Below, piece by piece: positions 1 through 10,840 of a stretch of 64,000 nt of DNA. Each line of letters begins with the position of its first letter. Position 1 is the stretch's first letter. Source of the DNA: Promerops cafer (taxonomy: Eukaryota > Chordata > Aves > Passeriformes > Nectariniidae); assembly GCA_013398275.1 (NCBI GenBank), contig VZSE01006234.1, positions 1,462,932 through 1,526,931 on the forward strand. Direction: 5' to 3'. Below the pieces are notes generated by a model. That model was not told where the DNA came from. It made no database searches and saw only the letters and a program-made list of their open reading frames with translations. The translations under genes and the position numbers were made by a program.

Positions 1-378
1 TACTGGTGAATGGAGTTGCATCCAGCTGGTGGCCACTCACCAGTGGTGTTCCACAGGGGTCAGTACTGGGGCCAGTCTTTAAAATCTTCACTAGTGAGAT
101 GGGGGTTGATCTCCCAAGTGACAAGAGGAAATGGCCTCAAGTGTGCCAGGGAACGGGTAGATATGAAATTAGGAAAAATTTCTTCACCAAAAGGATTCTG
201 AAGCACTGGAACAAGCTGTCCAGGGAAGTGGTTGAGTCACCATCCCTGGGGATATTTAAGAGACATGCAGATGTGGCACTTGGGGACATGTTTTAGTGGT
301 GGACTTGGCAGTGCTACATTAACAGTTGGACTTGATGATCTTAGAGGTCTTTTCCAACCTAATTGATTCTGTGATCTC
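1..378 (+). mobile_element. CR1 LINE 3' fragment, internally deleted
   Basis: This is a decayed non-LTR retrotransposon of the avian CR1 family, already running at the window edge. An open frame at about 6-296 starts inside the reverse-transcriptase domain, with the SGVPQGSVLGP motif at 42-74. Near 95-110 it jumps to the C-terminal block of ORF2, with RKNFFTKRILKHWNKL followed by REVVESPSLGIFKR, and ends at a stop codon at 294-296. The following 3' untranslated part (297-378) carries the typical TTGGACTTGATGATCTTAGA block, TTCCAACCT and an ATTCTGTGAT tail. In intact CR1 the YADD-type catalytic segment and several hundred bases lie between these two blocks, so they have been deleted. The copy cannot be active. 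The family call is firm from motif order and the tail; the subfamily is not determined. Confidence 0.92.
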
Positions 379-3300
379 AGCTATAAGATGAAGCTTGCCA
401 AGCCATGATTTTCTTGCAGCCAGTGTCTGAGGTGAAGGTGAATGCCCAGGAAAAGCAGATTTCTTGCATGACCCCTGAGGTTTCTGGTTAATGCATCAGG
501 TTGCCTTCTAGTAGGGAAGTGTCAGATGATAAGTCTTTCAAGGGGATGCATTAAGCCTCTCAGGCTTGCTTGTGCTGTGGGTCCAGCCCAGGTCAGCAGT
601 ATAACAAGTCATCAACACTGGGCTGAGATTTGGCAGTGGTCTAACAGCTTTGGGCTTCGGTTTAGATCTGTCAGTGCCAGGTCAGAAAAATCAATACTGT
701 ATTAAGCAGTGTCTTTATCAGCCTCTGACTTTTGTACCTCCTCCCTTAGCCTTCTGCAGGGCAGTATTGAGGTGGGTGAAATGTGTATGTACACACAAAC
801 TTGCAGTGCCTCAGCCAGCTGGGTATAAACAGAGGGCTGGAGGCAGCCTGGGCGCTGTCAGGCTGGCCTCTTCTCTGGAAGAAAACCTGCTGGAAAAAAA
901 AATCCCAACAGGTAATTTCATGATGTCTCCTCTTCTTCTTCTGTAAATATTCAAAATAAGCATTTAAAAGGGAGCAGCTGCAGTGGATGAATCCTGAGTT
1001 ATCATTGTCCTTTCAGGAGGACAGCCTAGTCAGCACTCCAATATCCTTCTCCTCTCTCCAGCCCCCTGCCACCTCTGTGTGCTGCATCCTCATGCTGCCA
1101 GGGTTCCATAAAGAGCTTACAGGCAGGGATGCAGCAAACAAATGCAGTGCCTTTAATCCCAAATGAACTAGTCAGGTGCTTAAGGACAGAAGCTGTTACC
1201 AGTAGGAGCAGTTGGACTGATGCAAGGTGTTCACGGGGAGGGATTGAGTTGCCATCACAAGCTTGGTTTCTCGGAGGGACGAGTGGGCAATGGGGTCAGA
1301 AGAGGATCCCTGACTTTGGCATCTTCAGGCATCAATGCAGCAGCATGGCTTCCTCACAGTCCTTGCGTTCAGTTCACACGAGTGCCATCAAGTGCAGGCA
1401 GGTCACATTGAGGGCCAACAGGTAGCCAGGAGCTGTGGATGGAGCTGTGAGAGTCCTGTGTGCTTGTCAGAGAGATGAAAGAACTGGCAAATCCTTCTCA
1501 CTGCAGGACAAAATGAAAAGAGTAGCACATGGGAGGATACAGCTGGCTAATGAATTGCCCACCTGCTTTGTAACTGCAGTGTTTGCAGGTGGGTTAGCAG
1601 CTACAGAACATATCAAAGAGGTGGCAACTTGGGGGAGTTTTGGAATTTTGTTCTGTTTATTTCAAGAGCCATGAGATGTTGTGATGTCCCTTTGCATCAG
1701 ATGCCTGTACTCCCAGGTTGTCCCATGTCATCAGGTTTCTTTCTAGGCTCAGTTCTGGGCCAGCAGGGATATGGTGTCTCCTTACCCTCATGGGATGATG
1801 GGGGCATATGTGTTGTTTGAGAGCTGCAGTGAGTTGTCGGGAAGGACAGGCTGATAACTTGTATACTTGCTTTTGCATTTCTATTCCTTCTTTAGTAGGC
1901 AGGAAAGAAGTAGCTGAAACATCTTAACATGTTGATTTTTATGGTGCATCCTTTTTCCTTATCACATGGAGAGATGGGAAGAAGAAAGGGATGCAGGAGG
2001 GACAGATGAAAATTAGGACTGCAGTCAGTCTTAGTCCTCTTTAAATAGCAGTTTACCAATGAGGGCAACTCCTGTGGCTCTATTGTGTCTCATGAATTTG
2101 TGATTTGAAGCACACAGATCACTTTGAGTGCTGCTTTGTTTTTAAAAATTGGAGTAAAGTTAAACCCATGTGAAAGATACAAAGCCTTTCTTAACCCCAA
2201 AATCAAGGGAGAGAGTTCTGAACAGCCTACCCTGCAATGTAGTAATGTACCCTGTAACCCTTGTACTCACTGCTGGTAAAAGCGTTTGACACCCTGAGAC
2301 TCCTGCTGAAAGCAAACAATTTGTGCTTACACATTGATGGATGTTGGGAGCATTATGGTATCTCTTTTCCTGTATCCTTTTAAAGCTCCTATTGTCTTTG
2401 CTCTTTGGCTCTTATGTCACAGGATAAATTCTAGTGGTGAGCCTTTCCAAAAGTGAGAGAGAAGCAGCACTTCGGCTCTCCCTATATCAGCCTCTTTGGC
2501 ATGCCTAAAATACAGCACCTTATTCAAAGGACATCTGATTAAATTAAAAGATGGCAAGCTTGGAACCAAGCTCCAGATCATTGCTAAGCAAAAGCATGCT
2601 GTAAAACTAACTCCCTGTTCCAGCACACCACTGAAAGCAAGACCTCTACAAGACCCATTTGTGCTGGATGTGTGAGAGCTGAGAAAATACAGATATTCTA
2701 GAATATGTAATATTTACTGGTATTATGCTAAATTCTATGCTTCAGGTCCTTGGGCAATTCCTGTTTACAAGAACTCTGATAAGACTAACGCAGTAGATCA
2801 ATGCTTTTGCATCATTTACCTTCTGTGTAGCATCAGGTAGTGGTCACAGGAAGACCAAACTGCGTGAAGGGCTTGACCTGGGACAGTAGAGCCATGCTTT
2901 GCCAGGGAGCTGCGTGTCTTCTTCCCTTCCTCCCACCTTCCTTGTGCCTGCCAGAGATGTTTACAGGAGGATGAACTGAACTGGAGGTTGGCTGATCGAT
3001 GACAAGGCTTAGAGCTTCCTGTTACAGATGAGTGAGCAGCTGACAGAGTAAATGGAGATTACAAGGTTGCAAGCAGGACCTCAGGTTGGATAATTTGTAC
3101 ATCTCCCCTTCAGGGGCAGGTTGGGTGCCTGGAAAGGCGGGGGGAACCCTTTTTGGAGGTGGAACCTTTTTTTTTTACTGTCTCTCAGCAGCTCACTGGG
3201 AACCAGAAGCGGCTTCCATTCTGGGGTACCAGGGGCATTTCCGAGACAAACTAAAACCCACCAGCTCAAAAAGCAAACCAAATAGCCTGTTCTTTGGGAT

Positions 3301-5572
3301 AGCAGCAATTCAGTGTGGGTCCTGAAAGGTGGCTGTAATGATGTCACACTAGTGAGGACGGTGCAAGGTGGGGAAGAAGGGAGGGAAGGGAGATTTAGGG
3401 TGGTGAGAGCAGATATAACCCAGAGTAATGATGTGGGAAACAGAGCCTGCGGATCAGCAAGGGATTACTGCTTTATTAGCCTCTGGATTAGTGTCCCAGA
3501 ACCAGAGAGTGCAGAATAGACTGTATTGAATTATTCCTTATCAGTTGGTGCTGACTGACTCGTGTCTGTCCCAGTAAGCTCCCTGGTTGAGGAGGTATTT
3601 TCTGTGTTCAGGATGGTGTGCCATAGTAAATAGCTTGGAAAGGGATGGCTTTTAGGAACAAGAAAACTGAGATGGAGATGAGATAAGAGGACTTGGAGGT
3701 GAAGGAGTCACTCAGAAGTTGCTCTTCCTTGATTTGGAAGGGCTGTCTTATTTCCAGATAAAGTCTTTCAAGATTTAGCTGGAAATCTCCAGTCTTTGAT
3801 TGCAACAGATTTTATTCCAGCACCTTTCCATGTTCCTATTTATTCTTCAAAGGTGAATTCAGACTAGTCAAATCTACTTTGACTACAGGTTTAAAATGTC
3901 TGGGGATACAATTTTAACCACAGAAAACAGTCACCTTATTGATATATCTGTGAATGAGGAAGAGAAACAGACTGTGTAAAGGAAAGAGGGCAAATATACC
4001 TGCAGCTGTCCCGTAATTGTGCTGTGAGGCTGGAGGAGGCAAGAACAGAAGTGGCAGAAGGTGGCAGAAAGTGATATTGATTTAGCAGAGCCTGCACCTC
4101 ACTGTGAGCCAGTTCCTCAACAGACAGGGATGTCGTGATGAAACACCAGCCCAGGTATCCCATTTACTTCTTGCCACTAGCTATGCAACGTTCTCAGGGA
4201 AAAGGACATGCAAAAGTGGCTTGCCTGGGGAACCTCTGGTTGGGAGGAAGGATGAATAATACTTTGTGCTTCTATTGTCTTATGTTTCTGTAATCTTCTG
4301 AGCCTGCTGAAAGTGTAAAGAGGCGAGGGGCTACATGAAGGAGTTCTGGCTGCAGTGCTGTGATAGGCCAGAAGTGCAGTGTATTGTAAGATAAAGGAAA
4401 TTCCCAATGCGGGGCTATTACCCTTGCTCTGTGAAATAGATTTAGGTTCTGCTGTATCACAAGTGGTGTTACACTAGTGTTTCAAGCCTTTATTTGCAAA
4501 GGAAAACCTCTACATGGGAACCACTTATAACCAACGCACTTTGAGGCTTGAAATGGCAAATCACCAGAATTAGGGCTTTTCAGCAGAGCTGACTCCCCCA
4601 GACATCCATCATCAAAGGTTTCTGAATAAAATGCTGGTCACTTGAATATATGAAATTTGTTATGATGCAAATATTTGAGAGCTGGGCACTTGAAGGCAGT
4701 GAGGAAAATGAAGAACCACCCAAGAGCAAGACTCCTGCCTGTAAGGTGCGTTTTGTGATGCAGAATGCAACAGAAAATTTCTATGCGAATAACGCCAATT
4801 ACCATCATAATTTTGGATGAGTGTGGTGGCCTGTCAGCAACCTTTGTGCAGATCTCCAGGCTCCAGAAGCTAGGGGGGGGCATCATGCACCTTAACTAGC
4901 TAATGTGATCCACAGCTGGGAATATAGTCCCACCTTCTCCACACAGTCACACTGGAATATGAGGGACTTCATTCCCATCACGCTATTAATGACAGTATTT
5001 AGAGTAAAAGCAACCACATCCTGTAGCCTGACTGGCCTCCCTCTGAAACTCTACTGAGTGCTCCTGGCCCAACAGAAGTGTTAGAAGCACTTTTGTGCTT
5101 TTTGGGCTTTGCTCAAACTGGCTCTTGAGAAATATTAATCTTCACCAGGCTGCAGCGATTGATGCTAAGCTTTGAGGAGACTTTTGAGGAAATGCAGGTG
5201 ATTCAGAAATGAATGTTGATCACTCACTGGGTATCACCTGGACTCTCTCTAATGCTAGTAGAGACATTTTGCTGCGAGAGGTACTGTATTTTCATTTAGA
5301 GGTAAACTCAAAGCTGGATTGTTAGTGGTGCTGCAATATCTTCCCCACGAGTTTGCATGCAAGCCTCAAAGTTCCTCTAAATTTCACCTGGAGAGAGTGG
5401 TGTTCTGCTGACTTGGCATTTGTTCTGTAATCCAACTAGAACAGTTGCTTTTCATTTTCCTCTCTCTGACTTTGCCATATAGTTTTATTGTCCGTGGTTA
5501 TACAACTTAGTTCTGAAGTGAAGCCAGCTATATTTCAGCTAGATGAATGATCCCTATATAATATGCATATAT
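379..5572. other. Unique noncoding stretch, no gene seen
   Basis: No open frame here resembles a known protein. Frames of 60-100 codons occur on both strands but are isolated and overlap each other. The sequence is mixed, moderately AT-rich, single-copy-looking DNA. The only structured items I could pick out are a TATA box followed by a splice-donor-like site (824-911, listed separately), a T run near 3,168-3,176, and a stretch at about 3,025-3,090 with slight MIR-like wording that I did not accept. Confidence 0.6.
824..911 (+). promoter_or_regulatory. Possible TATA promoter and first exon
   Basis: A TATAAA box lies at 824-829 in a locally GC-richer setting (CCAGCTGGGTATAAACAGAGG). About 80 bases downstream, CCCAACAG is followed by GTAATT at 912, which is a good splice-donor context. 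A transcript starting near 855 would have a short first exon ending at 911. No upstream CCAAT or GC box is obvious, and no conserved protein is encoded. Both motifs are short, so chance co-occurrence is quite possible; this is an inference only. Confidence 0.15.
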
Positions 5573-5606
5573 GGCTGCAAAGCACTTTGGATAAAAGATG
5601 CTAAAA
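5573..5606 (+). repeat. L2-type LINE/SINE 3' tail relic (tentative)
   Basis: The words GCAAAGCACTTTGGATAAAA then GATGCTAAAA resemble the 3' tail shared by vertebrate L2 elements and the SINEs that parasitise them (a CTTTGGATAAAAGCGTCTGCTAAA-like core). Only about 34 bases match and the body upstream is not recognisable, so the exact family and the left boundary are unknown. Confidence 0.4.
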
Positions 5607-5949
5607 ACCACAAGTCATTATTTTGCATTTTCCTGGGTTTTGCTTTGTCACATGTTATTTAGTAGCTTTGCTGAGGTTCTGTCTCACTTCATTGCTGAAT
5701 GAAGTGTTCTGAACAGTTTTGGGACTGCTGGTGCATTTTATTAATTGCCTTTTACAGGTTGTTTTTCCGTCTGTTTTTAAACTCCTCGTTTTGCAGACAG
5801 AATGAAAAACAAAAGTTTTAAACTGAAGTTTTAGCTACCAAGGCAGGGAGGGAAAGAAAGCTCAGCAAAATATTTGGTCAGTCTTAAGCTCAGTGTTGGG
5901 GATGATGTCATACCAGAGACTCTTCACAGTGGGGGTTTAGGGCACAGGA

Positions 5950-6005
5950 ATAATAATATTATTATATTATATAATATAATAATAAGATCATAATAATAAA
6001 TATTA
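5950..6005. repeat. AT-only low-complexity tract with 28-bp palindrome
   Basis: This tract is almost purely A and T, built from AAT/ATT steps. Positions 5,957-5,984 read the same on both strands (perfect palindrome centred between 5,970 and 5,971), so the tract could form a hairpin or cruciform. It was probably generated by a trinucleotide AT microsatellite rather than by a mobile element. Confidence 0.85.
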
Positions 6006-9000
6006 AAAGGAGCACAATGCACGGTGTTCCAGGAAGGACAGAATAAGCCAGTAACCCATCTGGGTCTCTGACAACTTCTCAAAGAAGGGTTTTGTACACT
6101 GAGATTTGTTCTGACAGCAGTGTTTTGAAAATGTTTAGGACCCTTGCCATCACATTTCTTTTAAGTCTGGTTGCCTTATGTGACACATTCTCAGCTGCTG
6201 TAAATTGCTCCCACTTCATCACTCCAGTGACATCTCGTCGGTGTACATGGGCAGAGGATTAGCCCTCTACTTCCAGACATGTAGCCTTGAGCTGGGTTGG
6301 GATCTCACCACAAGTCATCATGAGCCTGATGAGAGTGTGCTGAAGGGAAGGGAGGTTGTGGTGAGGACTGACTCAGAAAGTGGAACTCATTTATTTTGGA
6401 TTTATTACTAATTCCAGTTTCTCTGTATGATTTTTGTCGCAGCACACACGATCTTCTGAGACAGAAAATCATGTAGCTACTGAGACCTCTGTGCCACACT
6501 TTGTAAGAGTTGGGATGATATTGGTTCTGATGTACTGGCCAGAACCATTGTAAGAAACTGCACTCATCGTTCCAGAATTCCCTTTGTAGATATTTGATTC
6601 TCATCTCTGCTGCGTGTCGTAAGGTTACTGTGCAACACTTATGTGCTGCAGTGTTTTATCATCACTCAGGTATAAGACTTTCTCTGTGAAAGACCTTTTG
6701 AAATGTCCTTTGGTATCCATTAGTGTGAAATGTGCCATAGAAATGTAAATCATGTCACTGGCTGCCAAGGAGCACCTGGCCTCCAAAGTGTCCTGCTGCA
6801 TTACTGAGCAGGGGGGAGAGGAGGCCAGCAGGGCAAGGCAAAGGAGAAACTGGATTTTTTTTTTCACTTGGAGGACTCTAACTGGCAGAATGGCATTCAA
6901 TGCACCCCCAGGACTGGAGAATCTGAAAGCAAGGGCCATAGTGCTGCTCAGCCAGTGAACTTGGAGAATGTACTGTTGTCCTGCTCCTGCGAGACGGCTC
7001 TGTCACACGGTGGGCAGCTTGTTCTCCCTGTGGATAATGATTCCCACAAGTGCAGAAGTGTTTCACTCTCTCTACTTACAGGCACTGTCTTGCAGTTTTA
7101 GGATCTGAACTGCAAAGGCTTCCCTTCACTGGTAGCACAAGGGAGTGCAGTGCTGAGGCTCCCAGCCTGGCTTGGTGGGAGTGGGCTCAGGCACATGCTC
7201 ACTAATCATGGTGCAGTTTTGCTTTGTTATTCCAGCCCAGACTGAGCTCATCTGACTGCACATGAGAGTATCAGTGTGTCTTCTGCTGTGCAAGGTAATA
7301 TTTCCTTCTGTGTTATCAGCTGACCTGCCCAGGTAGATCAGGTATAAACCTCTGAGACACCTTACAGTGCTTCTCTCCAAGCCAGTGATGAGCCAACACA
7401 TCTCCTGTGATGATCCAAGGGCAGCTCACAGCTAGATGGTTGGTGTTATGAAACAACAGAGAGATAGAGTTTGAAAACTTTATGATTCAGTTTTTGATGC
7501 AGTTTAGTCAATTGCCAGGTTGCAAAGTTCAGACTGGGGCATCTCTTAACCCATGCCAGAATGCTCTGAGTCATCTCTGTAATAAGTTTAAAAAAGACAT
7601 TTGAATTTTTTGTAAATTTTATATTATCGTCATCCAGTCTGAACTCCAACTTATGATATTCACCCAAGAAATGTTATTACTAGTGAGCCTTTGTGTTGAC
7701 AAGCTGCATCTTCCCCTGAATGTTATGCTATTCACATCCTTTCACCATATTTTAATTTTTGGCTGGCTTTAGGTCAGGTGGGTAAATTTGCTTCTTAGTG
7801 CTTCAAGGATTCCAGTGCAGATATTAATTTTATCAATATGAAGTGCTACAGTCTATAGCAAGTCTGGCCATCACAAGGATCATGAACTGAGGATATTTGC
7901 TATGTGGTCCCAGGAAGTAAATCCTAATCTTCTAGGGTAGACACAGGCTTCAGGCTGTCCTTAGGCTAAAGGAAATATGTTCAAGTCTTGCTAAATGGAG
8001 CATTTCCCAGTGACCCTGGGAAAGCAAAGAGTGGACTACTTTGCCTTTATATCCCGTATGTCTTGAACCTGCATACATGTCAATCAGGAAATGTACAGGT
8101 CTTTATGCAAGAATTCTGATTCATTCAGCCTTGGAAATGTCTCCCTAATGGAGTTTGCTTGAAGCCATACTACCTTGAAAGTGGGAGCTCCTAAAAAGGT
8201 ACTGCCTAATGTCTAACAGTTAAACTAATACAGATGGGGACAAGTGTGGATTGCACTATGAATGAGGATTGTTCACCCCATTAAAACTCAAGCTTATCAG
8301 AGAAGGAGCCTTTTCCTTTGGCAAGAGTGTTTTCCAGCAATATTAGGCACGTCCATCTGACAAGAATATGTCACAGCTGAGAGAGGATTTGAAAATATTA
8401 TTCTTGCTCACATATGTGAAGCGTGTTGTATAAAGATTTCGATGCATCTGCAGTGTTTGCTCACTGATAAAGCTACACAGATTATTTAGCAAAGACTGTT
8501 ACACTCTTGCTAATACTGTATGTGCTTCTAATATGTCAAGTGCTACTAAACAACTCTGATGTTGTCAAAGACCAATTTTTATGAGAGCTGCAATGAGATA
8601 CTCCTAATCATGCGTAGTATAATCCCTCCTTGTCAGGAGAACATATTGTGCCTCTGAAATAAACATTCCTGCAAAAGTGGAATACTGTCTTATACTTTCT
8701 CTCAGCCAGTTGGCCCTTATGACTGCACAACTGCAAGTGTACATGTGCATGCAGCGTGGAGAATTGGTGACGCCTATGTGGTAATGATTTTAACTAGCTT
8801 TGCATCCAATTTTGAAGCCTTCTAAATCCCCTCAGTAACAAAGTCCATTCTCTTGATTGTTTGTTTGTGCGATATGTGGCCAATAAACCATATTTCTGGC
8901 AATTGAAAGCTGTTTTGATGAAAGGAAACCCTAATATCAACTGTGCTGTTTGCTTTTTGCAAACGCTTCTTTCTCAGGCTCTGTCTGAAAAGCAGCTTGG

Positions 9001-10379
9001 CCTAGAAGTTCAGTTTTGCAAGAATTCTTGATTAAATGCTGGCATGAAACGTGACTTCAGATCAACATAGGAAATGGGGTTTTTTAAGCATTTGCCAAGG
9101 CCTCTTCAAATTTTTGTAATATTAACTGCAGACCTTAAAGGTAGAATTTTTCAGAGCATCTGGCACTTATACAACTTTTCTCATCCTCACCTGCTTAGCT
9201 TTCCACAGAGCAAACTCTAGACAACAGCAAAGCCTCCTTTGAGACCCTATCCAAAAATTGTTCCTTAGGCTGGTGGTGCTGGAAGAGGGAGTGATGTTCC
9301 CAAACCATGTAAGCCCTGCCTCTTGGTTTACAGAGCTGGCAGTTGTTCAAGCTGCACTCTTGCAGACACGTTATGTCAAATTCCAGTAGCTGGACACTTG
9401 GGTCCAAACTGGTTATGTGTTCTTGTAGCACTGCCTGTGAATTTGGGGAGCTCTTGCTGAGCCCTTCTCCTTGACAGGGCACTGCTGCGCTCTGCCCAAG
9501 AAGTAGTGGAGTTTGTAAAAAAGCTTAGCCCATTTTTACATTCAATGGAAAAATTAATGTCTAATTGCAGATTTCTCTAGATCTCTAAACTAATTTCCTG
9601 CATGTAATATTTCTGCAAAGTGGATTCAGGAAAATGTTCCTTTTGCTTTAACAAGCTCAGAAATAACTTCAACTCTGTACAACAATTCTTCAACAACTGT
9701 ACAATGGTACAAGGATCAGCACAAGGGTCTGAAATGGCATGAAAAGGTTTTTTCCTATGTGTGTTATTAACAGTGTACCTTGTTGGTGTTGCTAGAGCAA
9801 AAAAAAAACAATGTTATTTTTCAAAACGAAGCCACAGTGCAGGGAGAAAAAAAAATTCTCCTTTTCCTCTCACACACCAGCTTCTAGCCAGGAATATAAT
9901 GACTAAACTGGAGAAAGACAACTAGGGGAGTGCAGAGTAAGAGAAAGTATGAGGATCTACAGATTGCATTCTGTATCTCTTGTGCCTCAGATGTTGCCCT
10001 TCACAGCATTGCTTTGTGTCCCCTACAGCTGCGCTCTGAGCTGAATCAGAAGCTGCTGAAAGCAGCCTGGAGTATTCTTTCTCTTAATAAGAGCTGAAGC
10101 ATATCCAGCCTGCTTTTCTCTTGCTTTCCCTACCTCCCCTTCCAGCAGAAGAGAAAACATGAAATTGAGTGTGTCTTCTTCCCTGCATAATGCCCTGCAG
10201 CCTTGCTTGGATCTTGCTGCTTAGCCCACTCGCACCAGTACTACAGTTTAGATGCAGGACCAGTTTTGTGGTACGACGTGTGAGCCAAGGCCAGGTGCTG
10301 CAGATGTCCCCATGTCAAGAAAGAAGAGGACATCCCCAGTGCAGTGTCTGCGTTCTGCTCCTTGCCCACACAGCGCTCC
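6006..10379. other. Unique noncoding stretch, no gene seen
   Basis: Single-copy-looking, AT-rich DNA. Short open frames (60-105 codons) on both strands have no recognisable domains, and I find no paired splice sites around them. There are homopolymer runs (T near 6,855-6,864; A near 9,800-9,809 and 9,848-9,855). I see no transposon, tRNA-like fold or coding exon. Confidence 0.6.
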
Positions 10380-10840
10380 TGGCGGGCTGTGGTCAGTCAG
10401 TCACTGGTGACTCCAGCACGGCCGCGTCAATGTGCCCCCAGTAGCACAGCTGAGGTTTCTCCAGGCAGTGGCAGCAAGCCGAGCTGCAGCCCATCGAGCC
10501 GTACCCCAGGTAGATTAAACCACAGACAGGAAACACCTGCGACGAGAACACGGAGGCACAGCCGTCTCTGCCGGTGTCCCCACAGCTGTCACCGCTGTGG
10601 AAGCCCGGCCTGCATGGGCGGCACTCACGTCCCGGCTGCAGGCCCAGGGGAACAGGGAGCTGAACAGCCCCGTGCCCCCTCTGCACATATCAGTGGCAAC
10701 AGTGTCCACTGGGCCCAAGGCAGGGAGGCTTTGTTCCAGTCTGTACTGCTGCTGTCCCCTCCTCTGGGGATGGCATTGTCACTGCCATTGTCAGGGCTGC
10801 TGATGGCTCATTGCGGCCGTCAGTGTGTTGCATGGTGCGA
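10380..10840. other. GC- and CpG-richer patch with overlapping open frames
   Basis: This patch stands out from its AT-rich surroundings by many CG dinucleotides (for example GGCCGCGTC, GCGACGAG, CACGTCCCGG, GCGGCCGTC). Because stop codons are scarce in GC-rich DNA, long frames overlap: a plus-strand frame at 10,344-10,853 (169 codons), a minus-strand frame at 10,393-10,686 (97 codons) and a minus-strand frame at 10,690-11,163 (157 codons). The 97-codon frame is cysteine-rich, with a CSSACCHC cluster and CRPC near its N-terminus. On the minus strand a GTGAGT donor hexamer lies at 10,628-10,623. No frame matches a family I know. It could be a small CpG island, an unrecognised exon, or only a base-composition fluctuation. 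Confidence 0.4.

Noticed and set aside
3025..3090. MIR-like wording (TTACAGATGAG…CAGAGTAAATGG)
   Set aside because: Only the first dozen bases fit the MIR core and the rest needs many gaps, so I could not support a SINE call by eye.
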